From assembly GCF_024397895.1 (NCBI RefSeq), contig NZ_CP073346.1, positions 2,976,001 to 3,040,000 on the forward strand: 64,000 nucleotides of DNA. The letters run 5' to 3'. The stretch comes from Pseudomonas benzenivorans (GTDB taxonomy: Bacteria > Pseudomonadota > Gammaproteobacteria > Pseudomonadales > Pseudomonadaceae). Of the stretch, positions 57,045 to 64,000 are shown one piece after another. The translations under genes and the position numbers were made by a program. How positions within the stretch are numbered: the first letter of the stretch is position 1; every line of letters begins with the position of its first letter. Below the pieces are notes generated by a model. It ran no database searches. It had not been told where the DNA came from and saw nothing but the letters and a program-made list of their open reading frames with translations.

Positions 57045-57713
57045 ATGGAACCAAGCTTCCTCCTTTCGCTTTTCGGTCAGTCAGCGGCAATGGAGTTCCT
57101 GCGTATGGGCACGGTATACGGCCATCTGATCGCCTGCTGCGTGGCCATCGGCCTGGTGCTGACCAGCGATGTGGCCATGGTCCGCGAGCTCATAAAGGGT
57201 GATAAGGCCCACCTGCAAGATGCCCGGCATATGGAGAGCCTGCAGAGGTCGGTGTCCTGGGCGCTCGGGGTGCTGTGGGTAACCGGGTTGGCGATCATCT
57301 GGATCGATGTCACCGAGAAGGGCCTGTCCTACCTGCTGAATCCGAAGCTGCAGGCCAAGGTCGCCATTGTCACCCTGCTGACCTTCAACGGCGTCCTGCT
57401 CCATCGCCTGGTGCTGCCGGCGCTGCAGAAGGCCGGTTCGCTGCTGGCGCTGCGATTCAACATGCGCATGTTCGCGCTGTTTGCCGGCGCCTTGTCGGGG
57501 GTCTCCTGGTTCTATGCCGCCATGCTCGGGGTCGGCCGGCCGCTGTCCTGGAAGTATTCGTTGGCGGAGATCCTGGCCGCCTATCCGGTGCTGATCGTCG
57601 GCGGCTTCGCGATGATGGTGGCGCTGACCTGCTGGGCCAAGGCGCGCGAGGAAAAGACCGAGGCCGACGTGTTCGTTCCGCTGGTGCGAAACCCGGCGCT
57701 TGCCGCCTGGTAA
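57045..57713 (+). CDS. Hypothetical integral membrane protein
   Basis: Protein of 222 residues with four to five hydrophobic segments (about residues 25-45, 73-90, 100-122, 137-160, 185-205). His residues lie in YGHLIACCVAIG and NGVLLHRLVLP, so a heme or metal site near the membrane is conceivable. No signature I can name. The start has no strong Shine-Dalgarno. The gene stands alone between the AT-rich region and the insertion sequence. Confidence 0.75.
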   Translation: MEPSFLLSLFGQSAAMEFLRMGTVYGHLIACCVAIGLVLTSDVAMVRELIKGDKAHLQDARHMESLQRSVSWALGVLWVTGLAIIWIDVTEKGLSYLLNPKLQAKVAIVTLLTFNGVLLHRLVLPALQKAGSLLALRFNMRMFALFAGALSGVSWFYAAMLGVGRPLSWKYSLAEILAAYPVLIVGGFAMMVALTCWAKAREEKTEADVFVPLVRNPALAAW

Positions 57714-57756
57714 GGGATCGGGTACGGCCCCGGACCATCAGGCGATGGCGCCAAGC

Positions 57757-57783
57757 AAGACCCCGCCTGATGGTGGGGTCTTT
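57757..57783 (+). terminator. Terminator after the membrane protein gene
   Basis: AAGACCCCGCC-TGAT-GGTGGGGTCTT is an 11-bp stem with one G-U pair, followed by T-rich sequence, 43 bp past the stop. Confidence 0.75.
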
Positions 57784-57858
57784 GCGTTTGGGCGGATGGC
57801 AGCGTTTGCCGGCGTATCGCCGGGCGGCGGCAGGCGGCCGGGCGAGCGGGATAGAAAA

Positions 57859-58893
57859 GGCTATGTACAAATAGCCTGCTGCAGGGTTTTGCCAACCGCC
57901 TCCTGAATGCAGTGAGCCGGCCGAATATTTCGCTGATAGCGCGCTAGCATGCGGCGCCAGCCCAGGTAATTCGGGAGTTGGCGGGTGGCCACGCCATGAA
58001 AGCGAGCCATCCAGCTCGTCAGGCGGCAGTGGTAGGCGTTGACGTCCTGGATATGGAAAGCGCCTTGGCGTACGCGCTGACCGGGCGGGCATGCACGACC
58101 TGATGGGTGGTGCCCTGTGTCCGGGCAAAACGGGCATAGACCGCCGCCCCGTCACTGCAGAGCACGGCCTCCCGGTCGATCAGCGGCATCAACGCCTCTC
58201 GCACATGATTGGCATCGAGCCTGGCCGACTTGAAGTCAGCGGTGTGGCCCTTGCGGTCGCGTACCACCATTATCGGTGTTTGGTCTTTCCCCGTGCCGCG
58301 GGTCAGGCTGGCCCGGCCTTGTCTACGGGCAGGCCGCGACTAACGTAGCTGATCGTTCAAGGGTTCCAGAAAGAACGTCTCATCCGCTTCAACACCCCCT
58401 GCCTCATGCGTGACGTGATGTTCAGCGGCTGCCGCCAGGAAACGGTGCCTCCAGAGCAGAGCAGTGTTCTTGCTGATGCCGCATGCCTGGGCCGCCTTGC
58501 GCACGCTAAGGCCATCGATCAGTGCTTGGGTAAAGTCTTTCCAGCGTTCGGGGTAGTGCAGGCGGGCAAGGCCTGTGGCCGACAGCGCGGTGCATGTCCG
58601 TCGACAGCTGCGGCAGCGATAGCGGCGCAGGCCTCTTGACCAGCCCCAGGGCGAAAGCTGCTTCGCGCTGGTCTGGCAATGCGGACAACGCTGCAGTGCC
58701 GGCAGGCAATCGAGCACTTCTGTCGCCGGCGGGTTCTGCAGTGCTCGATGAAGGGTGGAATGCTGCTGGGTGCTGAGCTGGCTCAATTGAGCCAGCCAGT
58801 GGTGAAAGGCTTGAGTATCCATGATCGACGGACCTCCTGACTGGATGCCTGCCGTTTAGATTAGTACTCGCAACACATCGTTGGTACATAGCC
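57859..58893 (-). mobile_element. Degenerate IS1595-type insertion sequence
   Basis: The element is 1035 bp, bounded by perfect 10-bp terminal inverted repeats GGCTATGTAC (57859-57868) and GTACATAGCC (58884-58893). It is flanked by ATAGAAAA (57851-57858) and ATAAAAAA (58894-58901), a near-perfect 8-bp target duplication, the size expected for this family. The right flank is the T-tract of the gbcA terminator. The transposase is broken, so the element is immobile on its own. Confidence 0.85.
57861..58822 (-). pseudogene. IS1595-family transposase, broken
   Basis: DDE transposase with an N-terminal zinc ribbon ([10 protein letters not shown] and [11 protein letters not shown]), a helix-turn-helix ([23 protein letters not shown]) and the first catalytic Asp in [11 protein letters not shown]. 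Lesion 1 is an in-frame TAG at 58340-58342. The same frame continues after it with PIMVVRDRKGHTADF and [14 protein letters not shown] (second Asp). Lesion 2 is a single-base loss near 58053; the sequence resumes in another frame as [19 protein letters not shown] and [14 protein letters not shown], ending inside the left terminal repeat. Confidence 0.88.
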
Positions 58894-58895
58894 AT

Positions 58896-58930
58896 AAAAA
58901 AACCCTCCAAGGCCTGGGGCCCGGAGGGTT
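58896..58930 (-). terminator. Rho-independent terminator of gbcA
   Basis: On the minus strand AACCCTCC/GGAGGGTT, with an inner GGCC/GGCC stem, is followed by a T-tract (plus-strand A7 at 58896-58902). The insertion sequence begins right at this tract. The terminator stem is intact, 71 bp past the gbcA stop. Confidence 0.85.
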
Positions 58931-59000
58931 GGGAAGTGCCCGTCAGGGCCTCAGTGTGCAGCCAGTTGCGGCGGGCGACCAACCCGCCGGTGAAGCTCGG

Positions 59001-60293
59001 TTACTCGGCAGGGACGCCCTTCAGGTAGGGGGCTGGCTCTGCGCCGAGGTTGTTCAGCATGCGCTCGCTGTACCAGTCGAGGAAGTTGACCACGCCAAAC
59101 TCGTAAGTCTTGGAGTAGGGGCCCGGCTGGTAGGCGGTGGAGTTGATGCCGCGCTGGTTCTCTTCGCCCAGGCGACGGTCCTGGTCGTTGGTGGCGTCCC
59201 AGACCTGGCGCAGGCGCTCGACGTCGTAGTCGACACCTTCCACAGCGTCCTTGTGCACCAGCCACTTGGTGACGACGATCGTCTCCTGGGCGCTGACCGG
59301 CCACACGGTGAAGTTGATGATGTGGTCACCCATGCAGTGGTTCCACGAGTGCGGCAGGTGCAGGATGCGCATGGAGCCCAGGTCCGGGTTCTGGATGCGG
59401 CCCATCAGTTTTTTGCTGCCCTGCTTGCCGTCCATGGTCATGGACACGGTGCCCTTGAGCAGCGGCATGCGCACGATGCGGTTGCGCAGGCCGTAACCGG
59501 CGTGCAGATAAGGGATCTTCTCGGCTTCCCACTTGGCGGCGGAATCGGCCACGTGGTCCTTGAAGGCCTGGTCGGCGCGCGGGTCGTTGGTGTCGTCCCA
59601 CTCCAGCAGGCTGTTGAGCAGTTCCGGGTGCGAACCGCTGCAGTGGTAGCACTCGCGGTTGTTTTCCAGCACCAGCTTCCAGTTGGCCTTCTCGTGCATG
59701 GTGCTCTGCACCGCGACCTTGGCGTTCTCCATGTCGTAGGGCTCCATGTAGTGGGCCAGACCGGAGAGGAACTCGTCGATAGCGGGCGGGTTCTCCGCCA
59801 GGGAGATGAAGATGAAGCCGCCGGCGGTCTTGCAGTGCACCGGCTTGAGGCCGTACTGCTTCATGTCGAAGTCGGCGCCCATCTCGGTGCCGGCGAACAG
59901 CAGACGGCCGTCCAGCTCGTAGGTCCACTGGTGGTAAGGGCAGACCAGTTTGGCGACCTTGCCCTTGTCGCTGGTGCACAGGCGCGAGCCGCGGTGGCGG
60001 CAGACGTTGTGGAAAGCGTGCACGACGCCTTCGGCGCCACGGATGACGAGGATCGGGTTATCGCCCAGCTGCAGGGTCAGGAAGTTGCCCTTGGCCGGGA
60101 TCTCGCAGGTCATGCCGGCGATCAGCCATTCCTTGTGGAAGATCTCCTGCATGTCGACCTTGAACAGGCGCTCGTCGTTGTAGAACGGTTGCGGCAGCGA
60201 GAAGGTGCGCTCGCGGCTGTGCAGCATCTCGGCGGTGGCCTTGCGTGCGGGCTCTAGTGGATCGCCCAGGCTCAGAGTGGAAGTGACGTCCAT
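59001..60293 (-). CDS. gbcA: Glycine betaine monooxygenase, Rieske oxygenase subunit
   Basis: Rieske non-heme iron oxygenase of 430 residues that removes one methyl group of glycine betaine as formaldehyde, giving dimethylglycine. The Rieske cluster ligands are in CRHRGSRLC (Cys-x-His) and CPYHQWTYELDG (Cys-x2-His). The catalytic iron site includes ENNRECYHCSGSHPELL (His-x4-His). GbcB, encoded divergently across 368 bp, supplies electrons. The two genes are probably co-regulated from the shared promoter region. Confidence 0.96.
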   Translation of the reverse strand: MDVTSTLSLGDPLEPARKATAEMLHSRERTFSLPQPFYNDERLFKVDMQEIFHKEWLIAGMTCEIPAKGNFLTLQLGDNPILVIRGAEGVVHAFHNVCRHRGSRLCTSDKGKVAKLVCPYHQWTYELDGRLLFAGTEMGADFDMKQYGLKPVHCKTAGGFIFISLAENPPAIDEFLSGLAHYMEPYDMENAKVAVQSTMHEKANWKLVLENNRECYHCSGSHPELLNSLLEWDDTNDPRADQAFKDHVADSAAKWEAEKIPYLHAGYGLRNRIVRMPLLKGTVSMTMDGKQGSKKLMGRIQNPDLGSMRILHLPHSWNHCMGDHIINFTVWPVSAQETIVVTKWLVHKDAVEGVDYDVERLRQVWDATNDQDRRLGEENQRGINSTAYQPGPYSKTYEFGVVNFLDWYSERMLNNLGAEPAPYLKGVPAE

Positions 60294-60661
60294 CGGTAAC
60301 TCCTCAGTGGCGGAAGCATTCGCTGCCTGCGCCGGAAAAAGTGGCTGTTTCGGTTGCTACGCAAGGCGGCGTGGCACCCCTCAATTATCGCCTGCCGAGT
60401 GGCGTTTTGCTGCGCGCAAATAAAGGGGGCGTGCGCTCTTATCCATTTGCTTCGGCTGGAATTGAGTTTGGATGGCGGCGCTAAGCTAACCTTATCCATG
60501 GGCGACATGGCGGCATCCGTTTCCGACGCTGCAAACCGCGTGTTCTGCGGCAGGTCGCGATAAGTATGTGAGTGTCGCTGACAGGTAAGTGGCGGGGGCG
60601 GTCGTTACGCACAATCCGCCGCATATTAGGCCGATGTCCGGCCGTGCGCGGAGAGACGTCC
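60294..60661. other. Divergent gbcA/gbcB promoter region
   Basis: 368 bp without a gene. It holds a GTCGC-N15-GTCGC repeat at 60554 and must contain both promoters. An imperfect sigma-54-like TGGCAC at about 60372 was considered but lacks a proper -12 element. Confidence 0.6.
60554..60578. promoter_or_regulatory. Candidate GbdR site between gbcA and gbcB
   Basis: This GTCGC-N15-GTCGC direct repeat has the same 20-bp period as the sdaB and gbdR sites, although the spacer bases differ. It ends 83 bp before gbcB and 260 bp from gbcA. gbcA and gbcB are GbdR targets in P. aeruginosa. The assignment is inference. Confidence 0.5.
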
Positions 60662-61765
60662 ATGACGACGAACGACTTCCTCAATCCGGTTACCACCCAG
60701 ACCTGGAGCAACGGCCGCCATCTGGTGCGCTGCGTCAAGATCATCCAGGAAACCTGGGATGTGCGCACCTTCTGCTTCATGGCCGAACAGCCGGTGCTGT
60801 TCTTCTTCAAGCCCGGGCAATTCGTGACCCTGGAGCTGGAGATCGAAGGCCAGCCGATCATGCGCTCCTACACCATTTCCAGCTCGCCCTCGGTGCCGTA
60901 CAGCTTCTCGGTGACCATCAAGCGGGTGCCGGGCGGCAAGGTGTCCAACTGGCTGCACGACAACCTCAAGGAAGGCGATGAGTTGCCGGTGCACGGTCCG
61001 GTCGGCCTGTTCAACGCCATGGACTTCCCGTCGGACAAGGTCCTGTACCTGAGTGGCGGCGTCGGCATCACCCCGGTGATGTCCATGGCCCGTTGGTTCT
61101 ACGACACCAACGCCAATGTCGACATGGTCTTCGTGCACAGCGCACGCACGCCCAAGGACATCATCTACCACCGCGAGCTGGAGCACATGGCGGCGCGGAT
61201 CAACAACTTCGCCCTGCACGTGATCTGCGAGAAGCACGGTCTGGGTGAGGCCTGGGCCGGCTACCGTGGTTACCTCAACCAGAAGATGCTGGAACTGATC
61301 GCCCCGGACTTCATGGATCGGGAAATCTTCTGCTGCGGTCCGACCCCCTACATGACCGCGGTCAAGCGCCTGCTCGAGAGCAATGGCTTCGACATGAAGC
61401 GCTATCACGAAGAGTCGTTCGGCGCCACGCCGGCCGATGTCCGTGAAGAGGTCAAGGAGCTGGCTGCCGAGGCCGCCGAGGCGCCGCCGGTGCCGCTGGC
61501 GGACCAGCACCAGGTGGAGTTCGTGGCCACCGGCAAGAGCATCCGCATCGATCCGGGCGAGACCGTGCACGCGGCCGCCTCCAAGCTCGGCCTGCATATT
61601 CCCAAGGCTTGCGGTATGGGCATCTGCGGCACCTGCAAGGTGATGAAGACCTCGGGTGAGGTGACCATGGAGCACAACGGCGGTATCACCGACGAAGACG
61701 TCGCCGAAGGCTTCATCCTGTCCTGCTGCAGCGTGCCCCAGGGCGACGTGGTCATCGACTACTAA
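60662..61765 (+). CDS. gbcB: Glycine betaine monooxygenase reductase subunit
   Basis: FAD/2Fe-2S reductase of 367 residues that feeds GbcA. The FAD domain has MRSYTISSSP (Arg-x-Tyr-Ser/Thr), the NAD(P)H domain has LSGGVGITPVMSMARW and FCCGPTPYM, and the C-terminal plant-type ferredoxin has CGMGICGTCKV with the fourth Cys in ILSCC. An Ala/Glu-rich linker (about residues 255-280) joins the last two. GGAGAGACGTCC precedes the ATG. It pairs with gbcA by divergent transcription. Confidence 0.96.
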   Translation: MTTNDFLNPVTTQTWSNGRHLVRCVKIIQETWDVRTFCFMAEQPVLFFFKPGQFVTLELEIEGQPIMRSYTISSSPSVPYSFSVTIKRVPGGKVSNWLHDNLKEGDELPVHGPVGLFNAMDFPSDKVLYLSGGVGITPVMSMARWFYDTNANVDMVFVHSARTPKDIIYHRELEHMAARINNFALHVICEKHGLGEAWAGYRGYLNQKMLELIAPDFMDREIFCCGPTPYMTAVKRLLESNGFDMKRYHEESFGATPADVREEVKELAAEAAEAPPVPLADQHQVEFVATGKSIRIDPGETVHAAASKLGLHIPKACGMGICGTCKVMKTSGEVTMEHNGGITDEDVAEGFILSCCSVPQGDVVIDY

Positions 61766-61776
61766 GGCGCTCGCCA

Positions 61777-61839
61777 GCGCTTTGCCGGACTCCCGGCAAA
61801 GCGCGCCCTGCCTGCGCCACATCGGTCCCGATGTGGCGC
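61777..61839. terminator. Tandem hairpins after gbcB
   Basis: GCGCTTTGCCGG-ACTC-CCGGCAAAGCGC (61777-61804) and GCGCCACATCGG-TC-CCGATGTGGCGC (61814-61839) are both perfect 12-bp stems. The first begins 12 bp past the stop. Neither has a T-tract. Confidence 0.6.
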
Positions 61840-62092
61840 TCAAAACCTCCTGCTCTCTCAGCACCCGCCGGGCCGTTCGCGTGCCTGGCCGGCGTGCTTG
61901 TGCGGCCTTGGCTGGCCTTGCCGTCTCGGCCTACTCATCGTCCCGGGCGCCCAGCCAGAAGCACTATGCTTGTCGGTGACGGCCTGCCGGTCGTGCGCGG
62001 CCGGCAGTTTCCGCCCGTCTGACTTCGCCGCCCAAGACGATCATGCGCCGTCGCGCTGTTCGCCTCGCCACCGCCACTCAGGAGCGTGCGCC

Positions 62093-62701
62093 ATGAAACT
62101 CTACTACTACCCGGGAGCCTGTTCGCTCGCCGTGCATATCATCCTGCAGGAGACCGGCCTGCCCTTCGTGCTCGAACGGGTCGACCTGGCTAACCATGAG
62201 ACCGAGCAGGGCGGTGACTACTACCGGATCAACCCCAAGGGCTCGGTGCCCACGCTGGAACTGGACGACGGCACCCTGCTGACCGAAGGGCCGGTGATCA
62301 ACCAGTACCTGTGCGACCTGGCCGGGCGCATCGACCTGATGCCGGAGGCCGGCAGCATGCCGCGCTACCGCGTCATGGAGTGGCAGAACTACATCACCTC
62401 CGAGCTGCACAAGACCGCCGGGGCGCTGTTCAACCCTGAGCTGGTCGCCGAGGCGCGCGACCAGTTCGCCGGCGCGGTGACGCAGAAGTTCGGCTGGGTC
62501 TCGCAACAGCTCAAGGATCGGCCTTACCTGACCGGCACCGGATTCACGGCCGCCGATGCCTACCTGTTCGTGATTGCCGGCTGGGCCCCGCATCTGGGCC
62601 TGGACCTGTCGGCCTGCGTGGAACTGCGGGATTTCCTCAAGCGCGTCGCCGCGCGACCGGCGGTGCAGGCGGCGCTGAAGGCCGAAGGCCTGGCGAGCTG
62701 A
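62093..62701 (+). CDS. gstA: Beta-class glutathione S-transferase
   Basis: GST of 202 residues. The N-terminus MKLYYYPGACSLAVHIILQE holds the beta-class cysteine (Cys10), followed by NPKGSVPTLELDDGTLLTEGPVI for glutathione contact. The helical domain has GTGFTAADAYLFVIAGWAP. This class works in peroxide and electrophile defence and can use formaldehyde-derived adducts. The position behind gbcB, whose partner GbcA makes formaldehyde, is suggestive but unproven. GGAG precedes the ATG at 62093. Confidence 0.92.
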   Translation: MKLYYYPGACSLAVHIILQETGLPFVLERVDLANHETEQGGDYYRINPKGSVPTLELDDGTLLTEGPVINQYLCDLAGRIDLMPEAGSMPRYRVMEWQNYITSELHKTAGALFNPELVAEARDQFAGAVTQKFGWVSQQLKDRPYLTGTGFTAADAYLFVIAGWAPHLGLDLSACVELRDFLKRVAARPAVQAALKAEGLAS

Positions 62702-62845
62702 GGAGCCGCGGGCGGCCTATATGGACCACGGCTATTTGCCGGTAGGGGGGTTAACGCCAATCGGTCTTTTGCGGCCCGGTCACTGATCTACCCTTGAGCC
62801 CTGTTGAAGGAACACACCCGCAACACCCTCAAGGAGGACCGCACC

Positions 62846-64000
62846 ATGCTCTCGCTCGCCCGCGCCATTGGTGCCAACGCCAGTTCCCTGGCCCAGGCCC
62901 AGACCAGCTACAAACAGAACGTGGTGGAGGTCAACACGCTGATGACCAGCGTGCTGACCTCCTGCCTGCCCACCCTCAACCAGAATCCGCCCGACTGGAA
63001 CGAATTCATCAGTGCCTACGAACAGGCCAACGGCGAGGCCCTGAACTGGGTCAACTCGGTGATGGCCAGGTTGCTCGATGTGCCCCAGGAGGTGCTCGGC
63101 TACAACGCCATCATCAGCCAGGTGCTGCAGGACGCCAAGGTCCAGGCGCAGACCCTGATCGCGCAGCCGTCCAATCCGACCGCGCTGGCCATGCTCAACC
63201 AGGATCTGAACGCCCTGACCAGCCAGCTGGCCCTGGTCACCAGCTTTATCGCCGGGGCCGTCGCCGCCCTGCAGCAGAGTCGGGACAGCTTGCCGGACAT
63301 GGCCGCCCAGCTGCAGACCATCGCCGACAGGTCGACCCAGGACGCCAGCGCCGATCAGGCGCAGATCGACCAGCTCAACAGCGATATCGCCGCGCTCAAG
63401 GCCGACATCAAGAGTCTCACTGCCGCCATAGTCGCACTCGGCATCGCCGACGGCGTGGCCCTCACCCTCGGGGTGGCGGCGACCATCGCGCTCTGGCCGG
63501 CAGGCGCCCTGACCTGGTTCGTGCTCGGCCCGATAGTGGCGGTGGCCACCACCTACATCGCCCTCGATGCCGAGAAGATCAAGGCCGACCAGGCGAGTAT
63601 CCAGGCCAAGCTCGGGCAGATCACCGGGATTACCGCCGACGTCGCCACCCTGCATGTGCTGGCCGGCAACTTCGCCGACCTGGCCAGCCAGAGTGAAGCG
63701 GTCCAGACCAGCCTGCAGGCGATTCTCGCCGAGTGGCAAACCCTGGAAAGCGAGGTCGGCATGGCGGTCAGCGATATTCGCAGCGCCCTGGCAGACGCCA
63801 GCGGCAGCAATTTCAATGCGGTGCTCGCCGACCTGAACGACGCCATCGATGAGTGGAATGCCGCCTACGCCCAGGCCGGTTCGCTGCAGCTCGACCTGCA
63901 GGTCAACGACGCGCAGCTGGAGTACGGCATGTCCTCCGCCCAGGTGCAGACGGCCCTGGCCGCGGGGCAGACCTTTGGCCTGATCGAGTACTACAACAAC
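62846..64000 (+). CDS. Alpha-helical pore-forming toxin-like protein (3' partial)
   Basis: The frame is open from the ATG at 62846 to the window end, 385 codons without a stop. AAGGAGG lies eight bases upstream of the ATG. The protein is almost wholly helical: long amphipathic, Gln/Ala-rich heptad segments (about residues 15-170 and 240-385) flank one hydrophobic stretch at about residues 193-235 (IVALGIADGVALTLGV, then ALTWFVLGPIVAVATTYIAL). This layout is that of Hbl/Nhe and ClyA-type toxins, whose central hydrophobic hairpin inserts into membranes. No signal peptide is seen, which those toxins may also lack. The start QTSYKQNVVEVNTLMTSVL also resembles Hbl/Nhe proteins. Partner subunits may follow outside the window. 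Confidence 0.72.
   Translation, partial: MLSLARAIGANASSLAQAQTSYKQNVVEVNTLMTSVLTSCLPTLNQNPPDWNEFISAYEQANGEALNWVNSVMARLLDVPQEVLGYNAIISQVLQDAKVQAQTLIAQPSNPTALAMLNQDLNALTSQLALVTSFIAGAVAALQQSRDSLPDMAAQLQTIADRSTQDASADQAQIDQLNSDIAALKADIKSLTAAIVALGIADGVALTLGVAATIALWPAGALTWFVLGPIVAVATTYIALDAEKIKADQASIQAKLGQITGITADVATLHVLAGNFADLASQSEAVQTSLQAILAEWQTLESEVGMAVSDIRSALADASGSNFNAVLADLNDAIDEWNAAYAQAGSLQLDLQVNDAQLEYGMSSAQVQTALAAGQTFGLIEYYNN

Noticed and set aside
60372..60392. Sigma-54-like promoter between gbcA and gbcB
   Set aside because: TGGCAC is present but the expected TTGCA-type -12 element at the right spacing is not (AATTA instead).

Overview
The window is GC-rich chromosomal DNA of a gammaproteobacterium, most likely a Pseudomonas. 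The evidence is gene content and order: the set betA/betB/betI, cbcVW(X), sdaB, gbdR, dgcAB with its own ETF, caiX/cdhCA/cdhB and gbcA/gbcB corresponds gene by gene to the choline, carnitine and glycine-betaine region that I know from P. aeruginosa. No tRNA, rRNA, CRISPR array or prophage was seen. One decayed insertion sequence is present.

Layout. 1-16.2 kb is ordinary housekeeping and accessory DNA: an NfeD protease (5' end outside the window) with its stomatin partner, a TetR regulator with a palindromic operator and two glutathione transferases, alanine dehydrogenase, a Tat-exported intradiol dioxygenase, an SLC13-type permease, a flavoprotein, a DUF302 protein, a periplasmic binding protein, a REC-REC-GGDEF cyclase, the DbpA helicase and a TldD/PmbA-like pair. 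16.3-32.6 kb is choline uptake and oxidation: a first cbcVW pair without a binding protein, betIBA, ytoQ, a four-gene ABC operon (cbcVW second copy, a ChoX-like and a betaine-type binding protein), an orphan ChoX-like protein, sdaB and the master regulator gbdR. 32.7-40.8 kb is dimethylglycine demethylation (ETF subunits, dgcB, dgcA, a V4R-type protein, an M19-dipeptidase-like protein). 41.0-47.8 kb is carnitine catabolism (cdhR diverging from caiX-cdhC-cdhA-SDR-cdhB-gamma-butyrobetaine hydroxylase). 48.3-56.0 kb holds two tandem BCCT transporters, a LysR regulator and an 841-residue double CoA-transferase that matches the DMSP lyase DddD in size, in context and in having Asp602 in its second half. 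56-59 kb is AT-richer noncoding DNA, a putative small ORF, a membrane protein and a broken IS1595-type element. 59.0-61.8 kb is the glycine-betaine demethylase gbcA/gbcB, followed by a glutathione transferase. The window ends inside a large ORF resembling alpha-helical pore-forming toxins of the Hbl/Nhe type.

How it works together (family knowledge plus inference): gamma-butyrobetaine is hydroxylated to carnitine. Carnitine is oxidised, cleaved by the BKACE enzyme and hydrolysed to glycine betaine. Choline also reaches betaine through BetA/BetB. GbcAB then gives dimethylglycine and DgcAB/ETF gives sarcosine. Serine formed later is deaminated by SdaB. DMSP, the sulfur analogue of betaine, would enter through the BCCT carriers and be cleaved by the DddD-like enzyme.

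Regulatory sequences visible by eye: BetI-like boxes upstream of betI, betB and, unexpectedly, gbdR; a GTCGC-N15-GTCGC direct repeat upstream of sdaB, gbdR and gbcB (candidate GbdR site); and a 27-bp element about 206 bp upstream of both BCCT starts. Product calls rest on reading translations and motifs. No database search was run.
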